Shown here: positions 10,658 to 19,181 of the stretch, piece after piece
Layout: the number at the start of each line of letters is the position of its first letter
Numbering within the stretch: the stretch's first letter is position 1
Origin: Serratia plymuthica NBRC 102599
GTDB taxonomy: Bacteria; Pseudomonadota; Gammaproteobacteria; Enterobacterales; Enterobacteriaceae
NCBI RefSeq assembly: GCF_001590925.1
Contig: NZ_BCTU01000029.1
Location: 1-64,000, forward strand
Direction of reading: 5' to 3'
DNA length: 64,000 nt
Made by a program: the position numbers and the translations under genes
Notes under the pieces: generated by a model
Database searches by the model: none
What the model saw: the letters and a program-made list of their open reading frames with translations, nothing else
What the model was told of the DNA's origin: nothing

Positions 10658-12265
10658 ATGTCGGAAAACGCTTTTGATTACATCATTGTCGGCGCAGGCT
10701 CCGCCGGTTGCGTACTGGCCGCGCAGTTAATCCGCCGCACCCAGGCGCGGGTGCTGCTGCTGGAAGCCGGCGGCGGCGACAATAACCTGTTCATCAAGAT
10801 GCCGGCCGGCGTGGCGAAGATCATCGCCAAAAAAAGCTGGCCGTATGAAACCGAACCGGAACCGCACGCCAACAACCGCCGCATGCAAATTGCCCAGGGC
10901 AAGGTGCTGGGCGGCAGCAGCTCGGTCAACGGCATGATCTACATTCGCGGCCAGCGGCAGGATTACGACGAATGGGCCGAACGTTACGGCTGCGTCGGCT
11001 GGGGCTATCAGGACGTGCTGCCCTATTTCAAACGCGCCGAGGCCAACGAGAGCCTGTCCGACGCTTATCACGGCGGCGAAGGGCTGCTGCCGGTCAGCGA
11101 GAACCGCTACCGCCACCCGCTCAGCATGGCGTTTATCCGCGCCGGCCAGGAGCTGGACCTGCCTTACCGCAACGATTTCAACGGCGACAGCCAGCACGGC
11201 GTGGGCTTTTATCAGACCACCACCCACAACGGCGAACGCGCCAGTACCGCCCGAACCTACCTGAAAGCGGTGCGTAACGAGCAACGGCTGGTGGTGAAAC
11301 TGAACGCGCTGGTGCATCGGGTGGTGTTCGACGGCAACATGGCCACCGGCGTAGTGTATAGCCAGAACGGCGGCGGCGAAGTCACCGCGCATGCCGCAAA
11401 AGAAGTGATCCTCAGCGCCGGTGCGGTAGGCTCGCCGAAGATCCTGATGTTGTCCGGCATTGGGCCGCGCGAACACCTGCAACAGCTGGGGATCGAGCCG
11501 CGCGCGGACTTGCCGGTGGGCAAAAACTTTCACGATCACCTGCATATGTCGATCAACGTCAGCACCCGCGAGCCGGTCAGCCTGTTCGGCGCCGATCGCG
11601 GCCTGCAGGCGCTGCGCCACGGCACCGAATGGCTGGCGTTCCGCAGCGGCGTGCTCACCTCCAACGTGCTGGAAGGCGCCGCCTTCTCCGACAGCCTGGG
11701 CGACGGCCGGCCGGACGTGCAGATCCACTTTCTGCCGCTGCTGGACAGCTGGGACGACGTGCCCGGCGAGCCGCTGCCGAATATTCACGGTTTCACGCTG
11801 AAGGTCGGCTACCTGCAACCGAAGGCGCGTGGTGAAGTGCTGCTGCGCAGCCGCGATCCGCGCGATCCGGTCAAGCTGCACGCCAATTACCTCGGCCACC
11901 CGGAAGATCTGGCCGGCAGCGTGCGCGCGGTGAAATTCGGCCTGCGCTTCCTGCAAACCGCCGCCCTCAAGCCGATCGTCAAAGATCTGCTGATGCCGCA
12001 GCCGGCATGGTTGAACGATGAGGCGCAACTGGAGGAGTTCGTGCGTAACTTCTGCAAAACGGTGTATCACCCGGTAGGCAGCTGCCGCATGGGCCAATCG
12101 CCGCAGGACTCGGTGACCGACCTGCAACTGCGGGTACACGGGTTTGAACGGCTGCGGGTGATCGATTGCTCGGTGATGCCGCAGGTGACCAGCGGCAACA
12201 CCAATGCACCGACCATCATGCTGGCGGAAAAAGCGGTGGATTTGCTGCTGGGCGCGCCGACGTGA
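10658..12265 (+). CDS. GMC-family FAD-dependent oxidoreductase (choline/alcohol dehydrogenase-like)
   Basis: The product is a 535-residue GMC oxidoreductase of the BetA/AlkJ group, which oxidises an alcohol using FAD. The N-terminus carries the dinucleotide motif DYIIVGAGSAG (GxGxxG at residues 12-17) and EAGGGDNN. The first GMC signature covers GKVLGGSSSVNGMIYIRG, the second SAGAVGSPKILMLSGIGP. The C-terminal catalytic region shows YHPVGSCRMG with the active His and SGNTNAP with the partner Asn. The substrate cannot be told from sequence: no betB, betI or betT is adjacent, which argues against a glycine-betaine role. It is transcribed alone, 18 bases tail to tail with miaE. Confidence 0.88.
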   Translation: MSENAFDYIIVGAGSAGCVLAAQLIRRTQARVLLLEAGGGDNNLFIKMPAGVAKIIAKKSWPYETEPEPHANNRRMQIAQGKVLGGSSSVNGMIYIRGQRQDYDEWAERYGCVGWGYQDVLPYFKRAEANESLSDAYHGGEGLLPVSENRYRHPLSMAFIRAGQELDLPYRNDFNGDSQHGVGFYQTTTHNGERASTARTYLKAVRNEQRLVVKLNALVHRVVFDGNMATGVVYSQNGGGEVTAHAAKEVILSAGAVGSPKILMLSGIGPREHLQQLGIEPRADLPVGKNFHDHLHMSINVSTREPVSLFGADRGLQALRHGTEWLAFRSGVLTSNVLEGAAFSDSLGDGRPDVQIHFLPLLDSWDDVPGEPLPNIHGFTLKVGYLQPKARGEVLLRSRDPRDPVKLHANYLGHPEDLAGSVRAVKFGLRFLQTAALKPIVKDLLMPQPAWLNDEAQLEEFVRNFCKTVYHPVGSCRMGQSPQDSVTDLQLRVHGFERLRVIDCSVMPQVTSGNTNAPTIMLAEKAVDLLLGAPT

Positions 12266-12283
12266 AAACCGGGCGCCCGGCAG

Positions 12284-13048
12284 TCAGGCGGCGGCGGGCA
12301 CGCCGCTGTGGAAACGCAGCTCGCTGTCCGGCGACAGGATCAGCTCAGCTTCAATGCGGCCGAAGTGAGCCACCCGCTCGCTGATGTCGCCGCCGGCAAT
12401 CTGCTCGGCCAGCGTCAGGTAATCCTGATAATGCCGCGCCTCGGAGCGCAGCAGCGAGACGTAGAAACGGTTTAACTCGTCGTCCAGGTGCGGTGCCAAC
12501 CGGGCGAAGCGTTCGCAGGAGCGTGCTTCGATATAGGCGCCGCAGATCAGCTTATCGATCAGCGTGGCCGGATCGTGGGTGCGAACCTCGCGGATCATGC
12601 CTTTGGCATAGCGGCTGGCGGTGATTTTCTTGTAGGGAATGCGCCGCGCCTGCATGATCTCCAGCACCTGCGAGAAGTGGTGCAGTTCTTCTTTGATCAG
12701 CAGCACCATCTTGTCCGCCAGATCCTGCCCGTAGGCCGAACCGTTTTTCGGCAAGATTTTCCTGGTGAACTGGCCCTGGCGGAACAGCGCTTCCGGCTCG
12801 CCCTGCGCTTCATGCAGAAAAGCCTCGTAGGGCCTGAGCAGCGCCAGCAAGGCATCGCCGCTCTCTTTGTCCGCCACGTAGCGGCGAATCAGCCACATGC
12901 CGGTCTGCGCCGCCTTCAGCTCGCACACCATATGGTCGGTCAGCAACAGCGGCAGGTTTTCCGGACGCCGCGCAGCGTCGATCCAGCCATCGGGCGTTTC
13001 GCAGTGCAGGAAGTTTAGAATCGGGGATAACAGGGATTGGTATTTCAT
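12284..13048 (-). CDS. miaE: tRNA 2-methylthio-N6-isopentenyladenosine hydroxylase MiaE
   Basis: MiaE is an O2-dependent non-haem diiron monooxygenase that hydroxylates the isopentenyl side chain of ms2i6A37 in tRNAs reading UNN codons. The product is 254 residues, close to the Salmonella protein. Diiron ligands are visible in LLTDHMVCELKAAQTG, KEELHHFSQVLEIMQ, EARSCERF and SEARHYQDYL. The start at 13048 (MKYQSLLSP) matches the family; an upstream ATG would translate part of an ERIC element. E. coli K-12 lacks this gene, so its presence fits Serratia/Salmonella-type genomes. An ERIC repeat begins 12 bases upstream of the start and must lie in the promoter or leader. Confidence 0.95.
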   Translation of the reverse strand: MKYQSLLSPILNFLHCETPDGWIDAARRPENLPLLLTDHMVCELKAAQTGMWLIRRYVADKESGDALLALLRPYEAFLHEAQGEPEALFRQGQFTRKILPKNGSAYGQDLADKMVLLIKEELHHFSQVLEIMQARRIPYKKITASRYAKGMIREVRTHDPATLIDKLICGAYIEARSCERFARLAPHLDDELNRFYVSLLRSEARHYQDYLTLAEQIAGGDISERVAHFGRIEAELILSPDSELRFHSGVPAAA

Positions 13049-13059
13049 CAGCTTAATAG

Positions 13060-13178
13060 CCCTATGGCTTTCAAGTTGCAGCCAGGCAACCAGCTCGCTC
13101 ATCCTCAGGCGCTTACTTCAATAAGTAACTGGGGTGAGTGAGTGCAGACAACAACGCTGCGGCTTGAAAGACGACGGG
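13060..13178. repeat. ERIC element upstream of miaE
   Basis: An imperfect palindrome with terminal arms CTTTCAAGTTGCAG and CTGCGGCTTGAAAG. Its core, GCTTACTTCAATAAGTAACT followed by GGGGTGAGTG, matches the enterobacterial repetitive intergenic consensus. Transcripts from miaE or rraB would carry it as a long hairpin. Confidence 0.85.
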
Positions 13179-13210
13179 AGAGGCCGGCTTGCGCCGGCCC
13201 ATTGCATTAA

Positions 13211-13639
13211 TCAGTGGCGTTTGCCGTCGTCATCTTCGTCGATCAATTCACCGTCTTCTTCATCATCCTCACCGTCTTCACCGTTCGGATCTTCATAGTA
13301 GGTGCCCCAACCGTCGTAGTTGACACCGCAACGTTCCGCCAGCGCCAACAACTGCTCTACCTGGGTGTCGATCAGTTCGGCGTTCAGGCCGACTTCGCTG
13401 ATCACGTCGCAGCACATGACCAGCGTGCCGTCTTCCACTTCCAGTTCTTCGGCGTCGGTCACTTCGTAGCCCAGCTTGAAGGCTTCGACAGCAGCCTGCT
13501 CCAGCACTTCAAACTTTTCAGCAGAGAGGTGGTGTTCGATGGTGTAGAGCGCATCCGGATCGCTGCCGTCTTCCAGCAGTTCTTCGATGATCAGGCGGGT
13601 CTCTTCACGTTGTTCTTCCAGCTGTTCGCGGTTTGCCAT
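13211..13639 (-). CDS. rraB: Ribonuclease E inhibitor RraB
   Basis: RraB binds the C-terminal scaffold of RNase E and changes degradosome composition, lowering turnover of some transcripts. The 142-residue acidic protein matches the family from [20 protein letters not shown] through [16 protein letters not shown]-like sequence. It ends in a highly acidic tail ([20 protein letters not shown]). It is divergent from argI, as in E. coli. A perfect 7-bp hairpin with a TTGC loop (13182-13199) follows the stop but lacks a T-run. No abnormality is seen. Confidence 0.95.
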   Translation of the reverse strand: MANREQLEEQREETRLIIEELLEDGSDPDALYTIEHHLSAEKFEVLEQAAVEAFKLGYEVTDAEELEVEDGTLVMCCDVISEVGLNAELIDTQVEQLLALAERCGVNYDGWGTYYEDPNGEDGEDDEEDGELIDEDDDGKRH

Positions 13640-13740
13640 GCCTATATCCTCAAGTCAAATGGCCTGTATTCCTTCTATTTTCACACACCGCCGCCATAGC
13701 TGCCACGATAAACGTGAAAGATTTCTGCTTCGGGGTTGAA

Positions 13741-13758
13741 ATTGAATATTCATACATA
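13741..13758 (+). promoter_or_regulatory. ARG box 1 (ArgR operator) of argI
   Basis: ATTGAATATTCATACATA matches 9 of the 10 defined positions of the ArgR consensus TGAAT-N4-ATTCA. It lies exactly 3 bp from the second box, the spacing needed to bind one ArgR hexamer. Confidence 0.8.
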
Positions 13759-13761
13759 TAA

Positions 13762-13779
13762 AGTGAATTTTAATTCAAT
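13762..13779 (+). promoter_or_regulatory. ARG box 2 (ArgR operator) of argI
   Basis: AGTGAATTTTAATTCAAT is a perfect match to the 18-bp ARG-box consensus. It lies 23 bases upstream of the argI start, so arginine-loaded ArgR would block transcription initiation. Confidence 0.88.
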
Positions 13780-13802
13780 TAAAACGATCAGGACATGCGG
13801 AA

Positions 13803-14822
13803 ATGAGTACGATGAACCCGTTCTACAAACGTCACTTTCTGAGATTAATGGATTTCACGCCGACAGAGCTGCTGGCGCTGCTGCGGCTTTCGGCCGAATT
13901 GAAGCAGGCCAAAAAGCAGGGTAAGGAAACGCGGCGTCTGCAGGGCAAGAACATCGCGCTCATCTTCGAAAAAGACTCGACACGCACCCGTTGCTCTTTC
14001 GAAGTTGCCGCTTTCGATCAGGGCGCCCAGGTCACCTATCTCGGCCCCAGCGGTAGCCAGATCGGCCATAAAGAATCGATGAAAGACACCGCCCGCGTGT
14101 TGGGCCGGATGTATGACGGTATTCAATACCGCGGTTACGGCCAGCATCTGGTGGAAACCCTGGCCACCCATGCCGGCGTGCCGGTATGGAACGGGCTGAC
14201 CAACGAATTCCACCCCACCCAGCTGCTGGCGGACCTGCTCACCGTGCAGGAACAGCTGCCGGGCAAACCCTTGAGCGAGGTGAAATTCGCTTACCTCGGC
14301 GACACGCGCAACAACATGGGCAACACCTTGCTGGAAGCGGCTGCGTTGGCGGGCATGGATCTGCGCCTGGTGGCACCGAAAGCCTGTTGGCCGCAGCCGG
14401 AGCTGGTAGCCGAGTGTCAGGCGCTGGCGCAACAGACCGGCGCCAAGATCACCCTGACCGAAGACATTGCCGAAGGGGTGAAAGACGCGGACTTCCTGTA
14501 CACCGACGTGTGGGTGTCGATGGGCGAACCGAAAGAAACCTGGCAGGAGCGGATCGCGCTGCTGAAACCCTATCAGGTCAATATGGCGATGGTGAAACTG
14601 ACCGGTAACCCGAACGTCAAATTCCTGCATTGCCTGCCGGCGTTTCACGACGACCAAACCACCCTCGGCAAACAGATGGCGGAACAATACGGGCTGCAAG
14701 GCGGCATGGAAGTCACCGATGAAGTATTCGAATCCGCGCACAGCGTGGTGTTCGATCAGGCCGAAAACCGCCTGCACACCATCAAGGCGGTGATGGTCGC
14801 CACCCTGAGCGAAACGATTTAA
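13803..14822 (+). CDS. argI: Ornithine carbamoyltransferase
   Basis: The enzyme condenses ornithine with carbamoyl phosphate to citrulline in arginine biosynthesis. The 339-residue product shows the carbamoyl-phosphate site [29 protein letters not shown], the ornithine-site residues in DVWVSMGE, and the catalytic [12 protein letters not shown]. It aligns with E. coli ArgI/ArgF throughout. Two starts are possible: the ATG at 13803, with AGGA nine bases before it, and an ATG three codons later (13812), which matches the E. coli N-terminus more closely. Two adjacent ARG boxes overlap the promoter, so arginine repression is expected. The neighbours rraB and pyrBI also follow the E. coli order. 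Confidence 0.97.
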   Translation: MSTMNPFYKRHFLRLMDFTPTELLALLRLSAELKQAKKQGKETRRLQGKNIALIFEKDSTRTRCSFEVAAFDQGAQVTYLGPSGSQIGHKESMKDTARVLGRMYDGIQYRGYGQHLVETLATHAGVPVWNGLTNEFHPTQLLADLLTVQEQLPGKPLSEVKFAYLGDTRNNMGNTLLEAAALAGMDLRLVAPKACWPQPELVAECQALAQQTGAKITLTEDIAEGVKDADFLYTDVWVSMGEPKETWQERIALLKPYQVNMAMVKLTGNPNVKFLHCLPAFHDDQTTLGKQMAEQYGLQGGMEVTDEVFESAHSVVFDQAENRLHTIKAVMVATLSETI

Positions 14823-15067
14823 AGCATATTGCCGGGGCGCGTCACGCACAGGCAATGGGGCGCGCTCGCGCCCCAACCCCTTCCCCGCTCTGGCAACCCC
14901 CGCCGGAGCGCCTAATATATTCTTGTCATATCAAATAGCCGATTGACCTTTGCCAGCCTTGGGCAAAGGTTCTACCGTGGCAGACTAACGGCAAAACTGC
15001 CGTGAAAACTAACGATAACAACTACTTCTCAGCACTGCCGCGCAGTGCCTTCAGGGGATACACATCG

Positions 15068-16636
15068 ATGAAAGCCAAAGTCCTGCCGCTGTTAATGCTT
15101 GCCGCCCTGTCCGCCTCTGCGCTCGCCGCCACCCCGGCCAACACGCTGGTGGTGGTGCAATCGCTGGACGATATCGTCAGCCTGGATCCGGCGGAAGCCA
15201 ACGAGCTGTCCAGCATCCAGACCGTGCCCAGCCTGTATCAGCGGCTGGTGCAGGCGGATCGCGATGATCCGGCGAAAGTGGTGCCGGTGCTGGCGGAAAG
15301 CTGGCAGGGCGATGCGGCGGCAAAAACCCTGACCGTCAAACTGCGCCCACAGGCGGCGTTCGCCTCCGGCAATCCGCTGACCGCCGACGACGTGATTTTC
15401 TCCTACAGCCGCGCGGTGAAAATGAACAAATCGCCGGCGTTTATCCTCAACGTGCTCGGCTGGCAGCCGGACAATATTGATGCCCACCTGAAGAAAATCG
15501 ACGAGCACAGCCTGCAACTGAGCTGGACGGCGGACGTCAGCCCGGCGGTGGCGCTGAATATTCTCTCCACGCCGATCGCCTCGATCGTCGACAGCAAGGC
15601 GATGCAGCCGAACGCCAAAGACGGCGACTACGGCAATGCCTGGCTGAAAATGCACTCCGCCGGCAGCGGGCCGTTCAAAATGCGCGTCTACCAGCCGCAT
15701 CAGGCGATCGTGCTGGACGCCAATCCGACCTCGCCGGGCAGCAAACCCTTGTTGCACAGCATCATCATTAAAAGCGTGCCGGACCCGGCCACCCGCCGCC
15801 TGCTGATCCAGCAGGGCGACGCCGATGTGGCACGTGAGCTTGGCCCGGACCAAACCGTGGCGTTAAAAAATCAACCGGGCGTGAAGGTGTTGGAAATCCC
15901 GTCCGCCGAGCAGAACTATTTAGTGTTCAATACCGGCAACGCCGCCAATCCGCTGCTGAAAAACCCGGCCTTCTGGGAGGCGGCGCGCTATCTGATCGAT
16001 TATCAGGGCATTACCAAGGATCTGCTGAAAGGCCAGTATTTTGTGCATCAAAGCTTCCTGCCGGTCGGGCTGCCGGGCGCGCTGGAAGACAACCCGTTCA
16101 GCTTCGATCCGACCAAGGCCAAGGCGATCCTGGCCAAGGCCGGCATCACCAACGCCACCCTGACGCTGGACGTGGAGAACAAGCCGCCGTTTATCACCAT
16201 CGCCCAGGCGTTGCAGGCCAGTTTTGCCCAGGGTGGCGTGAAGCTGGATCTGTTGCCGGCCGCCGGCAGCCAGGTGTATTCGCGGGTACGCGCCAAACAG
16301 CACCAGGCGGCGATCCGCCTGTGGATCCCGGATTATTTTGATGCGCATTCCAACGCCAGCGCCTTCGCCTATAACGACGGCAAAACCAGTACGGTCGCGG
16401 GCCTCAACGGCTGGCAGATCCCGCAGTTGAGCAAGCAGACGCTGGCGGCGGTAGCCGAAGCCGATCCGGCCAAACGCACCGCGCTGTACACTGCCATGCA
16501 ACAGGAGTTGCAACGCAGTTCGCCGTATGTGTTTATCGATCAGGCCAAAACCGAAGTGGTGCTGCGCGATAACGTCAAAGGCTACCAGCAGGGCCTGAAC
16601 GCCGACATGGTCTACTACGATCGCGTCAGCAAATAA
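15068..16636 (+). CDS. Periplasmic peptide-binding protein (SBP family 5), orphan
   Basis: This is a 522-residue extracytoplasmic solute-binding protein of the DppA/OppA type. A clear signal peptide, MKAKVLPLLMLAALSASALA, cleaves before ATPANTLVVV. The family N-terminal block SLDDIVSLDPAEANE and the TLTVKLRPQAAFASGNPLTADDV stretch follow. The ATG at 15068 has an AGGGG ribosome site; a longer frame upstream would add a non-signal stretch. No permease or ATPase genes are adjacent, so it must share a transporter encoded elsewhere or have a scavenging or signalling role. The ligand (peptide, nickel-chelate, sugar) cannot be predicted. It is inserted between argI and pyrLBI relative to E. coli. 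Confidence 0.88.
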   Translation: MKAKVLPLLMLAALSASALAATPANTLVVVQSLDDIVSLDPAEANELSSIQTVPSLYQRLVQADRDDPAKVVPVLAESWQGDAAAKTLTVKLRPQAAFASGNPLTADDVIFSYSRAVKMNKSPAFILNVLGWQPDNIDAHLKKIDEHSLQLSWTADVSPAVALNILSTPIASIVDSKAMQPNAKDGDYGNAWLKMHSAGSGPFKMRVYQPHQAIVLDANPTSPGSKPLLHSIIIKSVPDPATRRLLIQQGDADVARELGPDQTVALKNQPGVKVLEIPSAEQNYLVFNTGNAANPLLKNPAFWEAARYLIDYQGITKDLLKGQYFVHQSFLPVGLPGALEDNPFSFDPTKAKAILAKAGITNATLTLDVENKPPFITIAQALQASFAQGGVKLDLLPAAGSQVYSRVRAKQHQAAIRLWIPDYFDAHSNASAFAYNDGKTSTVAGLNGWQIPQLSKQTLAAVAEADPAKRTALYTAMQQELQRSSPYVFIDQAKTEVVLRDNVKGYQQGLNADMVYYDRVSK

Positions 16637-16697
16637 CCGGCAAGCGGCCATCGCCGGCCAATCGATTGCGAAGCGGCAAAAATCGGCGTTTTAGCGC

Positions 16698-16738
16698 TTG
16701 CAGTGGCGAAAAGCGCGAGTATAATGCGCGACAATTTG
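16698..16738 (+). promoter_or_regulatory. pyrBI promoter with UTP-sensitive start site
   Basis: TTGCAG (16698-16703) and a perfect TATAAT (16720-16725) are 16 bp apart. Seven bases downstream the initial transcribed region reads AATTTG (16733-16738). This is the E. coli pyrBI start sequence, at which RNA polymerase adds extra U residues when UTP is high and aborts. Confidence 0.85.
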
Positions 16739-16750
16739 CCAGGAGAAAGC

Positions 16751-16864
16751 ATGAAAAACGCCATGTGTTTTGTTAGCCGCAACCGACAAAACCGACCGCC
16801 AATCGGCGGCCAACTGCCGTTGTTTCTCCTGTTGCTAAACCGATCGTTTCAAGCCCCTCGTTGA
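16751..16864 (+). CDS. pyrL: pyrBI leader peptide PyrL
   Basis: A 37-codon leader reading frame (starting [17 protein letters not shown], ending LNRSFQAPR) with an AGGAG ribosome site 5-6 bases before the ATG. Its stop codon lies inside the attenuator hairpin. When UTP is scarce, RNA polymerase pauses in the U-rich leader, the ribosome catches up, translation to the stop codon melts the terminator, and pyrBI is expressed. The amino-acid sequence differs from E. coli PyrL, as expected because only its translation matters. It is followed by the attenuator and pyrB. Confidence 0.9.
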   Translation: MKNAMCFVSRNRQNRPPIGGQLPLFLLLLNRSFQAPR

Positions 16865-16877
16865 GGGGCTTTTTTTT
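16852..16877 (+). terminator. pyrBI attenuator
   Basis: An 8-bp stem AGCCCCTC / GAGGGGCT with a GTT loop is followed by eight T. It overlaps the 3' end of pyrL and ends 48 bases before pyrB, exactly as an intrinsic terminator in translation-coupled attenuation should. Confidence 0.93.
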
Positions 16878-16924
16878 GCCTTAAAAAGCCCCGCGCCACG
16901 GGCACGAGTCGAGGAGAGTGAAAA

Positions 16925-17860
16925 ATGGCCAACCCGCTGTATCACAAACATATCATCTCTATTAACGATCTCAGCCGCGAGGATCTGGAGCTGGTGCTGC
17001 GCACCGCCGCCAGCCTGAAAGCCACCCCGCAGCCCGAATTGCTCAAGCACAAGGTGATCGCCAGCTGCTTCTTCGAAGCCTCGACCCGCACCCGCCTGTC
17101 GTTCGAAACCTCTATGCATCGCCTCGGTGCCTCGGTGGTCGGCTTTGCCGACGGCAGCAATACGTCGCTGGGCAAGAAAGGCGAAACGCTGGCCGACACC
17201 ATCTCGGTCATCGGCACCTACGTAGACGCCATCGTGATGCGTCACCCGCAGGAAGGCGCCGCACGGCTGGCGACGGAATTTTCCGGCGGTGTCCCGGTGC
17301 TCAACGCCGGCGACGGCGCCAACCAGCACCCGACCCAAACGCTGCTCGACCTGTTCACCATCCAGGAAACCCAGGGCCGCCTGAACAACATCAATATCGC
17401 CATGGTCGGCGACCTGAAATACGGCCGCACCGTACACTCGCTGGCGCAGGCGCTGGCCAAGTTCGAAGGCAACCGCTTCTACTTTATCGCCCCGGATGCG
17501 CTGGCAATGCCGGCTTACATCCTGAAAATGCTCGAAGAAAAAGGCATCGAATACAGCCTGCACAGCAGCATTGAAGAAGTGGTGCCGGAGCTGGATATTC
17601 TCTACATGACCCGGGTGCAGAAAGAGCGCCTGGATCCTTCGGAATACGCCAACGTGAAGGCGCAGTTCGTGCTGCGCGCGGCGGATCTGGCCGGCGCGCG
17701 CGCCAATCTCAAAGTGCTGCACCCGCTGCCGCGCATCGACGAGATCACCACCGACGTGGATACCACGCCGTACGCCTACTACTTCCAACAGGCAGGCAAC
17801 GGCATCTTCGCCCGCCAGGCGCTGCTGGCGCTGGTATTAAACGCAGATTTGGCTTTTTAA
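16925..17860 (+). CDS. pyrB: Aspartate carbamoyltransferase catalytic chain
   Basis: PyrB makes carbamoyl-aspartate from aspartate and carbamoyl phosphate, the first committed step of pyrimidine synthesis. The 311-residue chain has the carbamoyl-phosphate loop [20 protein letters not shown], the 80s-loop Lys in [19 protein letters not shown], and HPLPRIDEI with the aspartate site. The length equals E. coli PyrB, and the c6r6 holoenzyme with PyrI is expected. It is preceded by the pyrL attenuator and followed 12 bases later by pyrI. No change in active-site residues was seen. Confidence 0.98.
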   Translation: MANPLYHKHIISINDLSREDLELVLRTAASLKATPQPELLKHKVIASCFFEASTRTRLSFETSMHRLGASVVGFADGSNTSLGKKGETLADTISVIGTYVDAIVMRHPQEGAARLATEFSGGVPVLNAGDGANQHPTQTLLDLFTIQETQGRLNNINIAMVGDLKYGRTVHSLAQALAKFEGNRFYFIAPDALAMPAYILKMLEEKGIEYSLHSSIEEVVPELDILYMTRVQKERLDPSEYANVKAQFVLRAADLAGARANLKVLHPLPRIDEITTDVDTTPYAYYFQQAGNGIFARQALLALVLNADLAF

Positions 17861-17872
17861 GGGGGAACCGTC

Positions 17873-18337
17873 ATGACTCACGATAACAAACTGCAGGTTG
17901 AAGCGATCAAGTGCGGTACGGTGATTGACCATATTCCGGCGCAGGTGGGCTTTAAGCTGCTGACGCTGTTCAAATTGACCGCCACCGACCAGCGCATCAC
18001 CATTGGCCTGAACCTGCCTTCCAACGAGCTGGGTCGCAAAGACCTGATCAAAATCGAGAACACCTTCCTGACCGAGCAGCAGGCCAACCAGCTGGCGATG
18101 TACGCGCCGAAAGCCACGGTGAACCGCATCGACAACTACGAAGTGGTGCGCAAGCTGACTCTCAGCCTGCCGGACCATATCGACGGCGTGCTGACCTGCC
18201 CGAACGGCAACTGCATCAGCCGCAGCGAGCCGGTAGCGTCCAGCTTTGGCGTGAAATCCCGCGACGGCGAAGTGCATCTGAAATGCCGCTACTGCGAGAA
18301 AGAGTTCGACCATCAGGTGGTGCTGCAGGCGGATTGA
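17873..18337 (+). CDS. pyrI: Aspartate carbamoyltransferase regulatory chain
   Basis: PyrI binds CTP/UTP (inhibitory) and ATP (activating) and transmits the signal to PyrB. The 154-residue product shows the N-terminal nucleotide domain ([20 protein letters not shown]) and the zinc domain with four Cys in the pattern CPNGNC and CRYC, which hold the contact to the catalytic chain. It is in the pyrLBI operon. A 60-base palindrome and a partial ERIC arm follow before ridA. Confidence 0.98.
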   Translation: MTHDNKLQVEAIKCGTVIDHIPAQVGFKLLTLFKLTATDQRITIGLNLPSNELGRKDLIKIENTFLTEQQANQLAMYAPKATVNRIDNYEVVRKLTLSLPDHIDGVLTCPNGNCISRSEPVASSFGVKSRDGEVHLKCRYCEKEFDHQVVLQAD

Positions 18338-18398
18338 AATATACCCATTTGCCGGGAACGACGCTGTTAATCCGCTCGTCACTCCCTATAATGGAATG

Positions 18399-18459
18399 CC
18401 GTAGGGGCGCTACATGCTGCGCCCACGTGTTACGGGGCGAACTTATTCGCCCCCTACGG
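18399..18459. repeat. Palindromic element nested at an ERIC arm
   Basis: CCGTAGGGGCG (18399-18409) and CGCCCCCTACGG (18448-18459) form inverted ends of a 61-base element. Its interior carries CATGCTGCGCCC and GGGGCG repeats that relate it to the other GCATGC/GGGCGC palindromes of the window. It directly abuts an ERIC right arm, which suggests a composite repeat. Confidence 0.6.
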
Positions 18460-18506
18460 TGAGCGCACGCAGCCAACAACGCTGCGGTTTGAAAGACGAA
18501 GGGTAT
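18460..18506. repeat. ERIC right-arm fragment
   Basis: The segment AGCCAACAACGCTGCGGTTT, followed by GAAAGACGAAGGGTAT, is the same terminal arm seen in the full-length ERIC at 36032-36158. The central GTAAGTGACTGGGG core and the left arm are absent, so this is a truncated copy. Confidence 0.75.
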
Positions 18507-18519
18507 ATCAGGAGAAAAA

Positions 18520-18906
18520 ATGTCCCGTAACATCAGCACTGAACTCGCCCCGGCAGCCATTGGTCCTTACGTGCAGGGCGTTGATCTGGGCAGCATGATC
18601 ATCACTTCCGGCCAGATCCCGGTGGATCCGAAAACCGGCGCAGTGGCCGACGACGTTTCCGCACAGGCACGCCAGTCGCTGGAAAACGTTAAAGCGATCG
18701 TTGAAGCCGCCGGCCTGAAAGTCGCCGACATCGTGAAAACCACGGTGTTCGTGAAAGATCTGAACGATTTCGCCACCGTAAACGCCGCTTACGAAAGCTT
18801 CTTCACCGAGCACAACGCGCCGTTCCCGGCCCGTTCCTGCGTCGAAGTAGCCCGTCTGCCGAAAGACGTGAAAATCGAGATCGAAGCCATCGCCGTTCGT
18901 CGTTAA
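18520..18906 (+). CDS. ridA: 2-iminobutanoate/2-iminopropanoate deaminase RidA
   Basis: RidA hydrolyses reactive enamine/imine intermediates such as 2-aminoacrylate released by PLP enzymes, protecting other PLP enzymes from damage. The 128-residue trimeric YjgF-fold protein contains AAIGPYVQGVDLGSMIITSGQ, FATVNAAYESFF and PARSCVEVARLPKDVKIEIE, with the key Arg in PARSCVEV. The ribosome site is AGGAGAAAAA. The position after pyrBI follows the enterobacterial order. A terminator follows 20 bases after the stop. Confidence 0.97.
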   Translation: MSRNISTELAPAAIGPYVQGVDLGSMIITSGQIPVDPKTGAVADDVSAQARQSLENVKAIVEAAGLKVADIVKTTVFVKDLNDFATVNAAYESFFTEHNAPFPARSCVEVARLPKDVKIEIEAIAVRR

Positions 18907-18926
18907 TTCCACGACTACCGCGCCCA

Positions 18927-18953
18927 ACGGTCAGCCATCGGCTGGCCGTTTTT
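18927..18953 (+). terminator. Terminator after ridA
   Basis: An ACGGTCAGCC / GGCTGGCCGT stem (one mismatch) closes on a short ATC loop and is followed by TTTTTAT. Confidence 0.8.
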
Positions 18954-19181
18954 ATTTGTCCCGCCTGAAGCAACGATCCGTTAGGGTGCGCTATCAGGGA
19001 TCATAGTTAACCCAACGCACCACAATTTCGCCCCATTTTAAGGCAACGCCCGCCGCGCCTGCACCCAAATCGCGCTTTCCCCTGCCTTTTTCCTGCTTTT
19101 TACGCCGGTTTTCGCCTCTTTCACATTTTGGCACATTTTATGCTCGATCTTGTTACAGCCTGCAATGTCAACGAGGTGACG

